From assembly GCF_023684385.1 (NCBI RefSeq), contig NZ_JAGSOJ010000002.1:744001-808000 (forward strand): a stretch of 64,000 bases of DNA. The letters are read 5' to 3'. The notes beneath the pieces are model-generated. The model did not search any database. It was given only the letters and a program-made list of their open reading frames with translations, and was not told the DNA's origin. The translations under genes and the position numbers were made by a program. Positions 44,880 through 54,536 of the stretch are shown here, piece by piece. The DNA comes from Oceanirhabdus seepicola (GTDB lineage: Bacteria > Bacillota > Clostridia > Clostridiales > Clostridiaceae). Every line of letters begins with the position of its first letter. The first letter of the stretch is position 1.

Positions 44880-47258
44880 TTGAAAAGTAAAAAGATTTTA
44901 GGGTTATTATTAGCTTTTAGTTTGGGTTTTAGTTTGTTACCAGGCAAAGCATTTGCTAAAGGCGTACAAGCGGGTGGAGAAAATACTAGACCTATTCACT
45001 ATGTAAGCCCAGATTATAATACAATTATTACAGCTCTTATAGAAGAAGGGGTAATTGACAAAAATGCAACACCAGAAGAAGCAATGGAAATAGTTAAAAA
45101 ACTTTTTTCACAGGGACCAGTAGAAAAACTTTCAGAAAAAGAGAATGCTCAGAGAGAAAAAATTGTTTCTAAAATGAAAAAAATAGGAATAAAAAGCGAA
45201 AAGGATGTATTAAAATCATTTCAAAAAGGAAAAAAATTAGAGGTACCTCAAACTGTACAAGCTGAGAAGTTTGAAAAAGCTGCATATGTTTCTAAACCAT
45301 TGGTTATTCTTATGGATTTCGAAGATTATAAATTTGAAGACATGGCTGATGAGAACCTCCAATTTAAGTTTAATGATTATGATACTAATCACTTTCAAAA
45401 AATGTTATTTGGTGACGGATCTTTTAAAGGGCCAAATGATGAAGATTTAATTACAATGAAGGAATACTATTTGCAGCAGTCAGGTGGAAGTTATACTGTT
45501 GATGGTAAAGTTACTGGTTGGTATACCGCTGAGCACGATTATAAGTATTATGGAGAACAATTAAGTGAGGCGATACATGATAGGGATACAAAATCTTTCG
45601 TTATAGAAGCTATAAGAGCAGCAGCAGCATCAGGAGATATAAACTTTGCTGATTTCGATAATGAAGATAGATATGATTCTGATGGAGATGGAGATTACTA
45701 TGAGCCTGATGGAGTTATAGATCGCCTCTTCATTATACATGCTGGTATGGGGCAAGAGCAAGGTGGAGGATCACAAGGTGATGATGCAATGTGGGCTCAC
45801 AGCTCGGTTATCCAGGTGGAGGGAGACTTCGAATTCAAAGATCATAATGGTGACACTTGGTACGCTAATGACTATACACTTCAACCACAAAGTGGAGCTG
45901 TTGGAGTTTTTGCACACGAATATGGACATGACTTAGGATTACCTGATGAGTATGATACTGCTGATAGCTATAGTGGTTCGCCAGTTGGTGCATGGGCAAT
46001 AATGGCAGGTGGAAGTTGGACTGGGAAAATTCCTGGAACAATGCCAACAGGATTCAGTCCATGGGCTAAAGAATTCTTACAAGCTTCAATGCCAGATAAA
46101 AACTGGTTAAAAGGTGCAACAGTAGATATAGAAGAGATTCCACAAGAGGGATATACATTATTATTAGATGAAGCATCTACAAAAGGTGTTAATAATGATG
46201 TTGTAAGAATAGATCTTCCATCCTTTACTGAGAAAATTGTAGAGGTTATAGAAGGAGATCAACTTCTTTATAGTACAAGAGGTAATATGTTAGACACAAA
46301 TATGCAAATAAATGTTGATCTTACAGGAAAACAAGATGCAACACTTAAATTTAAGACAGCTTATGATACTGAAGAGTATTGGGACTGGGCAAGTGTATTA
46401 GTTAAAGAGCATGGAGCAGATGAGTGGGCTGTTATTCCAGGTAATATTACAACTACTGAGAGCCTTGAAGGAACAGTAATTACAATAGAAAATGGTATTA
46501 CTGGTACTTCTGATGGATGGATAGATGCTGAATTTGATTTAGAAGCATATGCAGGTAAAAATATCGATATTATGTTTAGGTATCAAACAGATCCAGCATT
46601 TGAAGGTAAAGGTTGGTTCATTGATGCATTAAAAGTAGTTTCTGGAGAAGAGGAAGTTTATAGTGAGAATTTTGAAGGAAATCCATCACTAGAACTAAAT
46701 AATTTTATAGTAACTGATGCTAGAGAAACTTATGACCATTACTATTTAGCAGAGTGGAGAAATTACAGCAACGCAGATGAAGGGCTTGAATTTGCAGATG
46801 GAGGAATAGCATACGAACCAGGTTTGGTTATATGGTATGTAAATAACGATAAGTATAAAGGACAGAATCATGTAGGAAGTCATCCAGGTGAATGTTTCCT
46901 AGGTGTAGTAGATGCTGACCAACAAATCGACCCATATATACTTTTCGGAGAACCTTACATGTATGGAGCATCAGATTATAGAGTTCATGATGCTGCATTT
47001 GGATTAGATGAAACTAAACCTAATCATATAAATTGCTTTGGTACAGACTATATAACTTATGAAGATGATGAAACATTCATGAACCCTTATTTCTCAGATG
47101 ATAAGGATTACTCAAATTCAAAAGGATACGAATATGGTCCTACTAAATATGCAGAGAGTGGATTAATCCTTAAGAATTATGGTCTTAAGATTTATGTAAC
47201 TGGTCAAAGCAAAGATAAGAGTGTAGGTAGAATTCATATTATGAGAGATAACAAATAA
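44880..47258 (+). CDS. Immune inhibitor A-type metalloprotease (M6 family)
   Basis: 792 residues, matching the usual InhA length. TTG start with AGAAGGGGG ahead. A signal peptide ends near residue 26 (KAFA-KGV). An N-terminal propeptide of about 110 residues is followed by the zinc site HEYGHDLGLPDEYD with His346, Glu347, His350 and Asp356, an adjacent Met-turn-like GAWAIMAGGSW, and a later MAM/beta-sandwich region (ENFEGNPSLELNNFIVTD) and the conserved end part (NPYFSDDKDYSNSKGYEYGP). It secretes proteolytic activity, degrading host or environmental proteins in characterised relatives (Bacillus InhA); the target here is unknown. It is in an operon with three other exported proteins, which may be its substrates or partners. 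Confidence 0.9.
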   Translation: MKSKKILGLLLAFSLGFSLLPGKAFAKGVQAGGENTRPIHYVSPDYNTIITALIEEGVIDKNATPEEAMEIVKKLFSQGPVEKLSEKENAQREKIVSKMKKIGIKSEKDVLKSFQKGKKLEVPQTVQAEKFEKAAYVSKPLVILMDFEDYKFEDMADENLQFKFNDYDTNHFQKMLFGDGSFKGPNDEDLITMKEYYLQQSGGSYTVDGKVTGWYTAEHDYKYYGEQLSEAIHDRDTKSFVIEAIRAAAASGDINFADFDNEDRYDSDGDGDYYEPDGVIDRLFIIHAGMGQEQGGGSQGDDAMWAHSSVIQVEGDFEFKDHNGDTWYANDYTLQPQSGAVGVFAHEYGHDLGLPDEYDTADSYSGSPVGAWAIMAGGSWTGKIPGTMPTGFSPWAKEFLQASMPDKNWLKGATVDIEEIPQEGYTLLLDEASTKGVNNDVVRIDLPSFTEKIVEVIEGDQLLYSTRGNMLDTNMQINVDLTGKQDATLKFKTAYDTEEYWDWASVLVKEHGADEWAVIPGNITTTESLEGTVITIENGITGTSDGWIDAEFDLEAYAGKNIDIMFRYQTDPAFEGKGWFIDALKVVSGEEEVYSENFEGNPSLELNNFIVTDARETYDHYYLAEWRNYSNADEGLEFADGGIAYEPGLVIWYVNNDKYKGQNHVGSHPGECFLGVVDADQQIDPYILFGEPYMYGASDYRVHDAAFGLDETKPNHINCFGTDYITYEDDETFMNPYFSDDKDYSNSKGYEYGPTKYAESGLILKNYGLKIYVTGQSKDKSVGRIHIMRDNK

Positions 47259-47298
47259 TCGCTGATAGATCACCTTTGAGAAGGGAGGGAGATGTCTT

Positions 47299-50200
47299 TT
47301 GCAGAAAAGAAAATGTTTTAGTAGAATACTCGCTTTATTTCTCTTTATTGGTTTGATTTTGGGTAGCGGCATGGAAGCAAAAGCTCTTGTAATTGATTTT
47401 AGACTACCTTCAGATATTAAAATAGTTGTTGATAAGCAGGAAGTCACATTAGGTGAGAAGGTACAAATTCGTATTGAAACATCGGCTAAGTCTAGGGAGT
47501 TAGGTGATGAGGCATATGTGGCATATGTCAATGATAGTGGACTTGTAAAAAAGGTCAAAGAAATTAAATTATCTAAGGAAGCAAATTCTTTTGTTGGTAA
47601 CTTTCAAATTGATAAAGACTTTATGATAGGTCTTTGGAAAATAGACTTTGTTGTGTTGACCAAGAGTGATAACTCAGTTGTTATATATAATGATGCTGTG
47701 CATAGATTTAAAGGGGATAGCGTTAATCACATAAACATGAGTAATGGAAACATCTTGGTTAAGGAATTTGCTAACTATGAGCTGTTTGAAGATATTGCTG
47801 TTAGTTTAAGTAATGTGAAAATGTTGGATACTGAAAAGATAACAATAAGTGCAAATGGAGAGAATGTTGCATTAGATTCACAAGCTTATGCATTATACAC
47901 TCTAGAGAATGAATTCGGAGTTTTTGAGAAGGAAATCAAGCTCTTATTGAATGATAACAATGAGTATGTAAGTGAATTTGTTATCGATGAATCTTTCAGA
48001 CCTGGTGTTTGGAAATTAAATTACATTATTTTAAATGATAAATCAGGTCACAAGGAAATTGTGTACAATAAAGAGCTTCATGGTACTACAGTGAATAATA
48101 CTTTTAAATATTTATCAAAAGCTAACTTCACTGTTGAGAGGGATATGTATGGCCCTGTAATAGGAAAGTTTAGTAAAACTAAATTGAATGATTTAGATGA
48201 AAAGTATCTTATTACAGTAGAAGTAAGTGATGAATCAAAATTATATGAAAAAGGATATGTTAAATATATTACAAAATATAATGGGCAAATCCTAGAAAAA
48301 GATATTATACTTGAACTAGTTGATGGAAAGTATCAAGGAATATTCCAAAGACAGGGTTATAGTTCATGGAATGTTGACTTCATTCTATTCAAAGATGTTG
48401 AAGGAAATACTTCATGTGTATATAACTCCGAACTACATCCAATCAATGCTATGGATTTAAGTGCTCTTAACATCATAGAAGATGATAAAGCTCCAACTAT
48501 AGAGAGTATTGAGGTTAAAAATCTTGAAATAGAAGGAGAATATGAGATTATAGTTACTCCTTTTGAAGATGAATCTAAATTAAGTTCAAAAGCATATGTT
48601 GTATACGAAGCAGTGGATGGAGATATAAGATTAGAAGAAGAAATAATCTTAACTTTAGAAAATGGAGTTTACATTGGTAGATTCAAACCTGAAGAGTATG
48701 TTAATCCATTGTTATGGCAGATAAGTCATGTAATTCTATCTAATGTTAAAAATAATATTGGTATTTACTACAACAATATTATTCATGGTTCAGTTATAAA
48801 TGGAATGGATATAAGTGGCGGAGATTTTAACACAAGTGGTGAAGATGCTGTGGGACCAACATTCAAGGGAATTGAAGTCTCACATGAAAACATTAACATC
48901 AACAATGAAATTATGGTTGAGGTTAAGCTAGCAATAGCTGCAGAAGATAATATATCTGAGCTAGGGCAAGAAGCGTATGTGTTGTATAGATCAAACAATG
49001 CTAAGAGTAGAGAAGTCAAGCTTACATTGAATGAAGCGGGAATATATGAAGGTAGAATGTTATTGTTCGAAGGAAATGCGGGAGAAGATTGGTCCGTAGA
49101 CTATATTATCCTTGCAGATGAAATGAACAATAGAACAATAATCTATAATTCCGATATTCATGGAATAGGCGAAAGCTTCCAAGCTCAGAACATCAAAATT
49201 CAAGGTGTTAATCTTGTATTGAAAAATATAAGTGTTGACACAGCAGATATTAATTCATTAAGAGAAGCTAGAATCACTGCTGAGGTTGAGGGTATCAATG
49301 GAGAGGGCAGAGGATATATCCTATTTGTTGACCAAAATGGAGCAGAGAAAGAGGTTACTCTAAGTGGAGATAATGGTGTTCTTAAAGGTACATTCCAAGA
49401 AATCCCTGATGGGGAATGGAAGATGAGCTACATCATAGTTGGAGATATGGTTGGTAATAGAAGAGTTATATACAACTCTGAAATACATCCTAATATCTTC
49501 CCAAGTGCAAATTTATTTATTTATGATATAGTAATAAAGGCAGATGTACCAACAATAAGTGAGATTTTTGTTGAATCAAATACTCTTGTTCTTTATGACA
49601 ATGAGAGTACTAAGATTAAGATTAAAGCTTCAGATTCATCTGGATTAGCAGATGTAGCTTATGTTAAGTACGTTGGTGAAGGTTTAGAACAGGAATTTAA
49701 ACTTACTTTAACGAATGGATACTATGAAGGTGAAATCACAATAGATAGTGAAACACCAGAAGGTATTATCAAGATAGACTATATTATCTTAAAGGATACA
49801 GATAATAATACTTCTGTTATCTATAACTCACAGATCCATAATTTTGGAGAAAATCTATCAGCAGCAGATATATCAATAGAGAACCCAGAGATTGGAATGA
49901 GCATACTTGGTGTTAATGTTGAAAAGGCTGTTATAGAATATGGTGAGGAAGTTGGAATTGAAGTTAAGGTTTCTAAAGGTGTATTCAGCTTGAATGATAA
50001 GGCATACTTAAGATATGTTCAGGTTGAGAACAACATGTTAACTGAAAAAGAAATCATTCTTGAAAAGGTAGATGAATCTACCTACAGAGGAAGCTTCTAT
50101 GCGGATAATATAAGAACTCTTGGAAACTGGAAGGTTGATTATGTATTATTCTCAGATGAAAAGGGTAATATCAAGATCAATTACAATAGTAATATTAATT

Positions 50201-50544
50201 CTATTGGAACAGATATATCTTCAGGAAATGTCAGAGTGGGTGATTTAGTTGTCCATGATGTTATAAATTCAATTATTCATAAGGGAATAGATTTTGTATC
50301 CAAGTTCACAATAAAGAATTACAGTGATAGAGATAGAAATATTACCCTTGTAGTTGAAGTTAAGGATATAGAAGGAAATACATTATCTAGATACAAGGTT
50401 AACAAGCAAATAAATAGTATTGATTATGATATTATCGATTCAAGAGTAAGAATAAATGAAGAAGCAGAATCTGTGGATGTTTATATACTCGATGAAAATG
50501 GTGATAAATTATATGACATACTTGATAATTGTATTATAGAATAA
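47299..50544 (+). CDS. Secreted protein of eight repeats with YNSxIH motif
   Basis: 1081 residues. TTG start; GGGAGGGAG lies ahead, while ATG 47291 is in another frame that stops early. A signal peptide ends near residue 29 (MEAKA-LVI). The rest is eight copies of a module of about 115 residues. Each has an Ig-like pattern 'ItaevsdeS.l.e.aYVkYv', '..kEi.LtL.ng.YeG.f', and a sharply conserved end 'W.vDYIIL.D..gN..viYNSeIHg', seen as FVVLTKSDNSVVIYNDAVH, YIILNDKSGHKEIVYNKELH, FILFKDVEGNTSCVYNSELH and so on. A non-repeated C-terminal domain of about 95 residues (VVHDVINSIIHKGIDF ... ) resembles in outline the C-terminus of the protein at 43774. I do not recognise the module. It is last in the InhA operon and is closed by a terminator. 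Confidence 0.75.
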   Translation: MQKRKCFSRILALFLFIGLILGSGMEAKALVIDFRLPSDIKIVVDKQEVTLGEKVQIRIETSAKSRELGDEAYVAYVNDSGLVKKVKEIKLSKEANSFVGNFQIDKDFMIGLWKIDFVVLTKSDNSVVIYNDAVHRFKGDSVNHINMSNGNILVKEFANYELFEDIAVSLSNVKMLDTEKITISANGENVALDSQAYALYTLENEFGVFEKEIKLLLNDNNEYVSEFVIDESFRPGVWKLNYIILNDKSGHKEIVYNKELHGTTVNNTFKYLSKANFTVERDMYGPVIGKFSKTKLNDLDEKYLITVEVSDESKLYEKGYVKYITKYNGQILEKDIILELVDGKYQGIFQRQGYSSWNVDFILFKDVEGNTSCVYNSELHPINAMDLSALNIIEDDKAPTIESIEVKNLEIEGEYEIIVTPFEDESKLSSKAYVVYEAVDGDIRLEEEIILTLENGVYIGRFKPEEYVNPLLWQISHVILSNVKNNIGIYYNNIIHGSVINGMDISGGDFNTSGEDAVGPTFKGIEVSHENININNEIMVEVKLAIAAEDNISELGQEAYVLYRSNNAKSREVKLTLNEAGIYEGRMLLFEGNAGEDWSVDYIILADEMNNRTIIYNSDIHGIGESFQAQNIKIQGVNLVLKNISVDTADINSLREARITAEVEGINGEGRGYILFVDQNGAEKEVTLSGDNGVLKGTFQEIPDGEWKMSYIIVGDMVGNRRVIYNSEIHPNIFPSANLFIYDIVIKADVPTISEIFVESNTLVLYDNESTKIKIKASDSSGLADVAYVKYVGEGLEQEFKLTLTNGYYEGEITIDSETPEGIIKIDYIILKDTDNNTSVIYNSQIHNFGENLSAADISIENPEIGMSILGVNVEKAVIEYGEEVGIEVKVSKGVFSLNDKAYLRYVQVENNMLTEKEIILEKVDESTYRGSFYADNIRTLGNWKVDYVLFSDEKGNIKINYNSNINSIGTDISSGNVRVGDLVVHDVINSIIHKGIDFVSKFTIKNYSDRDRNITLVVEVKDIEGNTLSRYKVNKQINSIDYDIIDSRVRINEEAESVDVYILDENGDKLYDILDNCIIE

Positions 50545-50548
50545 TAAG

Positions 50549-50584
50549 AAAGGGACTGGTGAAATTAACCAGTCCCTTTTGCTT
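50549..50584 (+). terminator. Terminator of the InhA operon
   Basis: Perfect 12-bp stem AAAGGGACTGGT/ACCAGTCCCTTT. Confidence 0.85.
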
Positions 50585-50626
50585 CAAAGTATCTAATTAA
50601 TAGTATAGTATGATGAGGTAAAGCTC

Positions 50627-50668
50627 TCCCTAGCGAAGCGCATGAAATGCGCTTTTTGAGTATAAATT
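50627..50668 (+). repeat. TCCCTAGCGAAGCGCA repeat, copy 1
   Basis: TCCCTAGCGAAGCGCA, then GCGC hairpin partner, then TTTTGAG and TATAA. The same order occurs at 59189-59226. A hairpin GCGCAT-GAA-ATGCGC followed by TTTTT could terminate transcription. Confidence 0.6.
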
Positions 50669-50715
50669 TATAAGATAACATAATACTAAAGATAAACAGA
50701 AAGTAGGAGGTTTAT

Positions 50716-51747
50716 ATGAGCGGAAATAAAATATTAAAAAAGGGCAATTCAATTATTTTATATAGTACTAGATTATATATACTAAAGATGTTTTTAGTAG
50801 TGGCTACAGCATTTATGATATGGAACACAAGATTATTATATGAACATGGGTTAATAGTGATTTTATTTAGCTCAATTTTGATGGCTAAACCTGTTTATGG
50901 AATAGGATATATAGCATTGATAAAAGAAATAATATGTGCAGTTATATCAGGAATAATTACTGCTGGGATTATAGAATTATTTGGTGCTGATATTATATCC
51001 TGTGCAGTTAGCTTAACAATAGCTATATTAGTAAACATAAAAGTAAATTGGAGAGAAAAATTATATGGTGGATTACTTGTTAATATATATATAATTGGAA
51101 ATAGTATCTCAGGTATCAACACAACAATAGAACCACTGACATCATATATGTATGGAATAATAGGTTTGCTTATTGGTGGATTCATTGCAATATTATTTAA
51201 TAGTTTGTTTTCAACAACATTTTTCAATAAATTAGTTAATAATAGTTTTAAATTCTTCATCGGTGAATTGATTTCTATAGTCAAGAGTATGATGAATGGG
51301 TTAGAATATGAACAATATCATATATTTCATATGAATACAAAGAAATTTCATAGAGTATTTAAGGATATCGAATGGGTATATTCACATTACGAAGAGAACT
51401 GGAATGAGGATAAGTACAGACAATATAGTGAGGCTTATGATAGAAAAAAATTAAATAATTGTGTTCATATAATTATGTTTATCAGAGAAATTGGAGTAGG
51501 TCTATTTAATATAAATACATGCTTAATGAAAGTTGATAAAGATAAACTTGAAGAAGATATAAAGAATAGTATCTTTAAGAAGCTTAAGGAACAAAGAGAA
51601 TTTTTGGCATTACTAGAAGAATCCTTAGCTGATTTAAATACTATTCCATACAAAGCTAGCTCTGTTTCTTTTGAGAAATACAATGATAAAGAGTTAAGTA
51701 AAATTGAACATACACTTAAGTTTATGGATGATATACTAGGTATATAA
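50716..51747 (+). CDS. Membrane protein of the FUSC/aromatic-acid-exporter group
   Basis: 343 residues; AGGAGG before ATG 50716. Five to six membrane helices in the N-terminal half (residues of about 25-170), with the arrangement of small exporter-like proteins such as B. subtilis YqjA-type (ArAE_1): RLYILKMFLVVATAF, LIVILFSSILMAKPVYGIGYIALIKEIICAVISG. The C-terminal half is a soluble, charged helical domain (RVFKDIEWVYSHYEENWNEDKYR ...). It may export aromatic acids or a similar small molecule; assignment rests on topology and weak similarity. It stands alone, with a convergent small gene following. Confidence 0.55.
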   Translation: MSGNKILKKGNSIILYSTRLYILKMFLVVATAFMIWNTRLLYEHGLIVILFSSILMAKPVYGIGYIALIKEIICAVISGIITAGIIELFGADIISCAVSLTIAILVNIKVNWREKLYGGLLVNIYIIGNSISGINTTIEPLTSYMYGIIGLLIGGFIAILFNSLFSTTFFNKLVNNSFKFFIGELISIVKSMMNGLEYEQYHIFHMNTKKFHRVFKDIEWVYSHYEENWNEDKYRQYSEAYDRKKLNNCVHIIMFIREIGVGLFNINTCLMKVDKDKLEEDIKNSIFKKLKEQREFLALLEESLADLNTIPYKASSVSFEKYNDKELSKIEHTLKFMDDILGI

Positions 51748-51781
51748 AGATAAATAAGTAGTCCTAGATGCTAGTTAGTTG

Positions 51782-52105
51782 TTAGCTAGATAGTGACTTA
51801 GTTTCTAGATCGTATTGGTGTATAATTTTCCATACGGATTTCTTGTTTTTCTTTAAAATAAGATTATATTTCAATTCATTGTTATTTTTGTCTATTCCCG
51901 TAACAGTCACTATTGAAACATACTCATCTTTAAAGTCGATGTATATTTCATTTATTTTAGTGAGTTTATGAGAATTATGCATGCTGTCCATGGAATAATG
52001 CTCTATTGCATATATCATATCTTTGCATCTGTTTGATATGTATTGACTTCTAAGTAAGAATACTGTTATGAGTAAGAATAATAATATGAAGATGAATTTT
52101 TTCAT
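51782..52105 (-). CDS. Small exported protein of unknown function
   Basis: 107 residues; the start ATG 52105 has only a weak GGGTGTTTC site. One N-terminal membrane or signal helix (FIFILLFLLITVFLL) and a compact domain with alternating strands (INEIYIDFKDEYVSIVTVTGID ... YNLILKKNKKSVWKIIHQYDLE), reminiscent of small NTF2-like or lumazine-like exported domains, without a family I can name. A DNA tract rich in CTAG/TAGTTAG lies just downstream (51760-51800). Confidence 0.5.
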   Translation of the reverse strand: MKKFIFILLFLLITVFLLRSQYISNRCKDMIYAIEHYSMDSMHNSHKLTKINEIYIDFKDEYVSIVTVTGIDKNNNELKYNLILKKNKKSVWKIIHQYDLETKSLSS

Positions 52106-52238
52106 TGAAACACCCTAAACATTGCTTTATAAATTATTATATGGATTTAAAAGTTCATTTATTATATAATATTATTAAAAGTTGTTATATATTTTGAAGA
52201 TTTATAAATTTATATAATGTTTTATGTCGAGGTGGATG

Positions 52239-53297
52239 ATGAGATTAGAATTTATTGAGAGGGTTACTGATGGGGATGTTTTAGGCAAAAGTATTTTGAG
52301 CGGAGATGGTAATGTTCTATTAAGAGCGGGGGCAAGGCTTACAAATGGATATATTGAAAAGTTGAAATCTTTAGGCGTATTTTATGTATATATAGATGAT
52401 GAAAGACTTGAGGACATATGTAAGAGAGATCGTGTTTATGAAGAACTAAAACAGAATTCTATGAAGAATCTTGGAATAATAGTTAAGAACATAAATAATG
52501 GGAATAAAAAGAAGGCTAAAGAAGCTATTAAAGCTGTTGAAAATTTGATTGATTACATAATAGAACAGGAATCAGTTAGAGATAATCTTCAAGATATAAA
52601 AACTTATGATGATTACACTTATTATCATAGTTTAGACACTGGGATTATTGCAACGTTTCTTGGGTTGAATATGGAACTTGGCAAAAATGAACTTAAAGAG
52701 CTTGCTGTTGGAGCGACACTTCATGACATAGGTAAAATAAAAATTAATGAGAGTATTATAAAGAAAAATGGTAAGTTAACTGAAGAGGAATATCAAGAGA
52801 TTATTAAGCATCCTATTTATGGAGCTGAAGTTATTAAGAACTATTATGGGGAAAACGAACCTATTGTTAAAGCGATTCTTGAGCACCATGAAAGAGTTGA
52901 CGGACGTGGATATCCATATGGTAGGAAAGGTAATGAAATCTCTAAATTTGGTAAGTTAGTGGCTATATCAGATGTGTATAACGCGGTGAGTAATGATAGG
53001 ATTTACCGTAAAAAATTTGCACCTAATGAGGCATATGAACTTATTCTTGCTGGAAGCGGAAGCTGTTTTGATAGTGACATAGTCAGACAATTTAGAAGAA
53101 CATTTGCAGTATATCCTATGGGTAGTTGTGTGAAATTATCTAATGGAGTGGAAGGATATGTTATTAGACAGAATACAGACTTTCCAGATAGACCAGTGAT
53201 TAGGATTCTATATGATTCAAGAACAAGGAAACCAATAAATTTTTATGAGGTAGATTTATTAAAATCATTGAGTTTGACAGTAGTTTCGGTTAGTTAG
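52239..53297 (+). CDS. HD-GYP domain protein (cyclic di-GMP phosphodiesterase)
   Basis: 352 residues from ATG 52239, the start that best fits the AGGTGG (52230-52235); ATG 52236 and an in-frame ATG at 52224 are alternatives. The N-terminal domain of about 120 residues (VLGKSILSGDGNVLLRAGARLTNGYIEKLKSLG) is the kind often preceding HD-GYP domains. The catalytic domain has His162-Asp163 (LHDIGKIKINESIIKK), HPIYGAEVI, HHERVDGRGYP and ISDVYNAVSNDRIYRK, so the HD pair and GYP motif are intact. It is expected to hydrolyse cyclic di-GMP in the cytoplasm. The C-terminus (VKLSNGVEGYVIRQNTDFPDRPVIRIL) is the usual small beta extension. A terminator follows. Confidence 0.9.
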   Translation: MRLEFIERVTDGDVLGKSILSGDGNVLLRAGARLTNGYIEKLKSLGVFYVYIDDERLEDICKRDRVYEELKQNSMKNLGIIVKNINNGNKKKAKEAIKAVENLIDYIIEQESVRDNLQDIKTYDDYTYYHSLDTGIIATFLGLNMELGKNELKELAVGATLHDIGKIKINESIIKKNGKLTEEEYQEIIKHPIYGAEVIKNYYGENEPIVKAILEHHERVDGRGYPYGRKGNEISKFGKLVAISDVYNAVSNDRIYRKKFAPNEAYELILAGSGSCFDSDIVRQFRRTFAVYPMGSCVKLSNGVEGYVIRQNTDFPDRPVIRILYDSRTRKPINFYEVDLLKSLSLTVVSVS

Positions 53298-53321
53298 TTA
53301 ATGAAATTGATATTTTTTTAT

Positions 53322-53351
53322 AATAGTCGTCCGTACGCTAGGACGGCTATT
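53322..53351 (+). terminator. Terminator
   Basis: AATAGTCGTCC pairs with GGACGGCTATT (one G-T pair), loop GTACGCTA, then TTATTT. Confidence 0.75.
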
Positions 53352-53406
53352 TATTTGAATTTTCCTAAAGGATTATTTTAGAATCAACTAAAGGGTGGTG
53401 GAAACT

Positions 53407-54420
53407 TTGAGTAATTTTTTAAATATATTTATGAGAAACATGGTTAAAGAAGAAAAATATGAAAGTATTAGAATAAATGGTGAAGGTAAGATAGAAGATG
53501 GAGAAGTTCTTTTAAAAAAGGGTGAAAAATTCGATCAATATCTTATTGTTATGGAAAGACATCAATTTAAGGAAGCATTGAATTACAGAGAAACAGTATT
53601 GATGAATGTTGATAGGGTTCCTGAGATTATTTTTGTATTGGTAAGTGATGATTTCAAGCAAGAAGATAATGGTATAATCAAAAATCTAGTGGATTCTAAT
53701 ATAGGATCAGTTATAGTGATTGATAGTAATAGAGGAGATGTATCCAATATTTATGGATGTAGTGGAGATGCTTATAATGAAATAAATAAACAAGCAAAAA
53801 AAACAATTGAAATAAGAGATGGTGGATTCAAGGGAGCAATTATTAAGCTAAAGTCAAATTGGATTACAGCTGTATTTCTCTTAAGCAATATCTTAATATA
53901 TATAATCACTGGAATCTTTAGTAAAAATATAATTGATATGGATATTGAGGTGTTACTTGAATTTGGAGCACTCTATAAAGGGTTAGTATTAGCAGGACAA
54001 TATCATAGAATAATATCTTCAGGCTTCTTACATGCTGGTATTATGCATCTAGCAATGAATATGCTAGCATTATATGTATTAGGAATAATGATTGAAGAGA
54101 TATTTGGAAAAGTTAAATTTGGACTTATATATATGGGAGCATTGATATCAGGATCAATTGCTACAATTATATTTGGTGGCAACGTTATATCAGTTGGTGC
54201 ATCAGGAGCTATTTTTGGATTATTGGGTGCTGCTTTTGCATACGGATTTATCATGAGAAAAAGAATCGGAAAGTCATTTATGAATAGCCTTTTACAAGCA
54301 ATTTTAATAAATGTGTTTATAGGAGTATTAGTACCAGGCATAAACAACATCGCCCACTTAGGTGGACTTGTTGGGGGAGCGGTTTTAGGAGGCATATTCT
54401 TGGCAGTGAAAAAAAGATAA
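53407..54420 (+). CDS. Rhomboid-family intramembrane serine protease
   Basis: 337 residues from TTG 53407, placed five bases after GGGTGGTGG; GTG 53395 lies inside that site. A soluble N-terminal part of about 150 residues (EDGEVLLKKGEKFDQYLIVMER ...) is followed by six membrane helices. Catalytic serine Ser266 is in GASGAIFG and His317 in NNIAHLGG; HAGIMHLAMNMLALYVLG is the conserved second-helix motif. It cleaves membrane-spanning substrates within the bilayer. The gene ends at a long palindrome. Confidence 0.9.
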   Translation: MSNFLNIFMRNMVKEEKYESIRINGEGKIEDGEVLLKKGEKFDQYLIVMERHQFKEALNYRETVLMNVDRVPEIIFVLVSDDFKQEDNGIIKNLVDSNIGSVIVIDSNRGDVSNIYGCSGDAYNEINKQAKKTIEIRDGGFKGAIIKLKSNWITAVFLLSNILIYIITGIFSKNIIDMDIEVLLEFGALYKGLVLAGQYHRIISSGFLHAGIMHLAMNMLALYVLGIMIEEIFGKVKFGLIYMGALISGSIATIIFGGNVISVGASGAIFGLLGAAFAYGFIMRKRIGKSFMNSLLQAILINVFIGVLVPGINNIAHLGGLVGGAVLGGIFLAVKKR

Positions 54421-54450
54421 AATGAGTAAAACTATCTTGTTCTAAAGAAC

Positions 54451-54494
54451 AATAAAATTTAGGTTCTGACTTAAGTCAGAACCTAAATTTTATT
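54451..54494. terminator. 44-bp perfect palindrome between convergent genes
   Basis: AATAAAATTTAGGTTCTGAC and its exact reverse complement are separated by TTAA, giving a perfect 44-base palindrome. Core TTCTGACTTAAGTCAGAA matches the hairpin at 10957-11008 except for one base. It ends with A/T runs, so it can act as a bidirectional terminator. Confidence 0.75.
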
Positions 54495-54536
54495 ATCAAT
54501 TATACATTTGTTTTTATCGTCCATTCTACAGTTATT

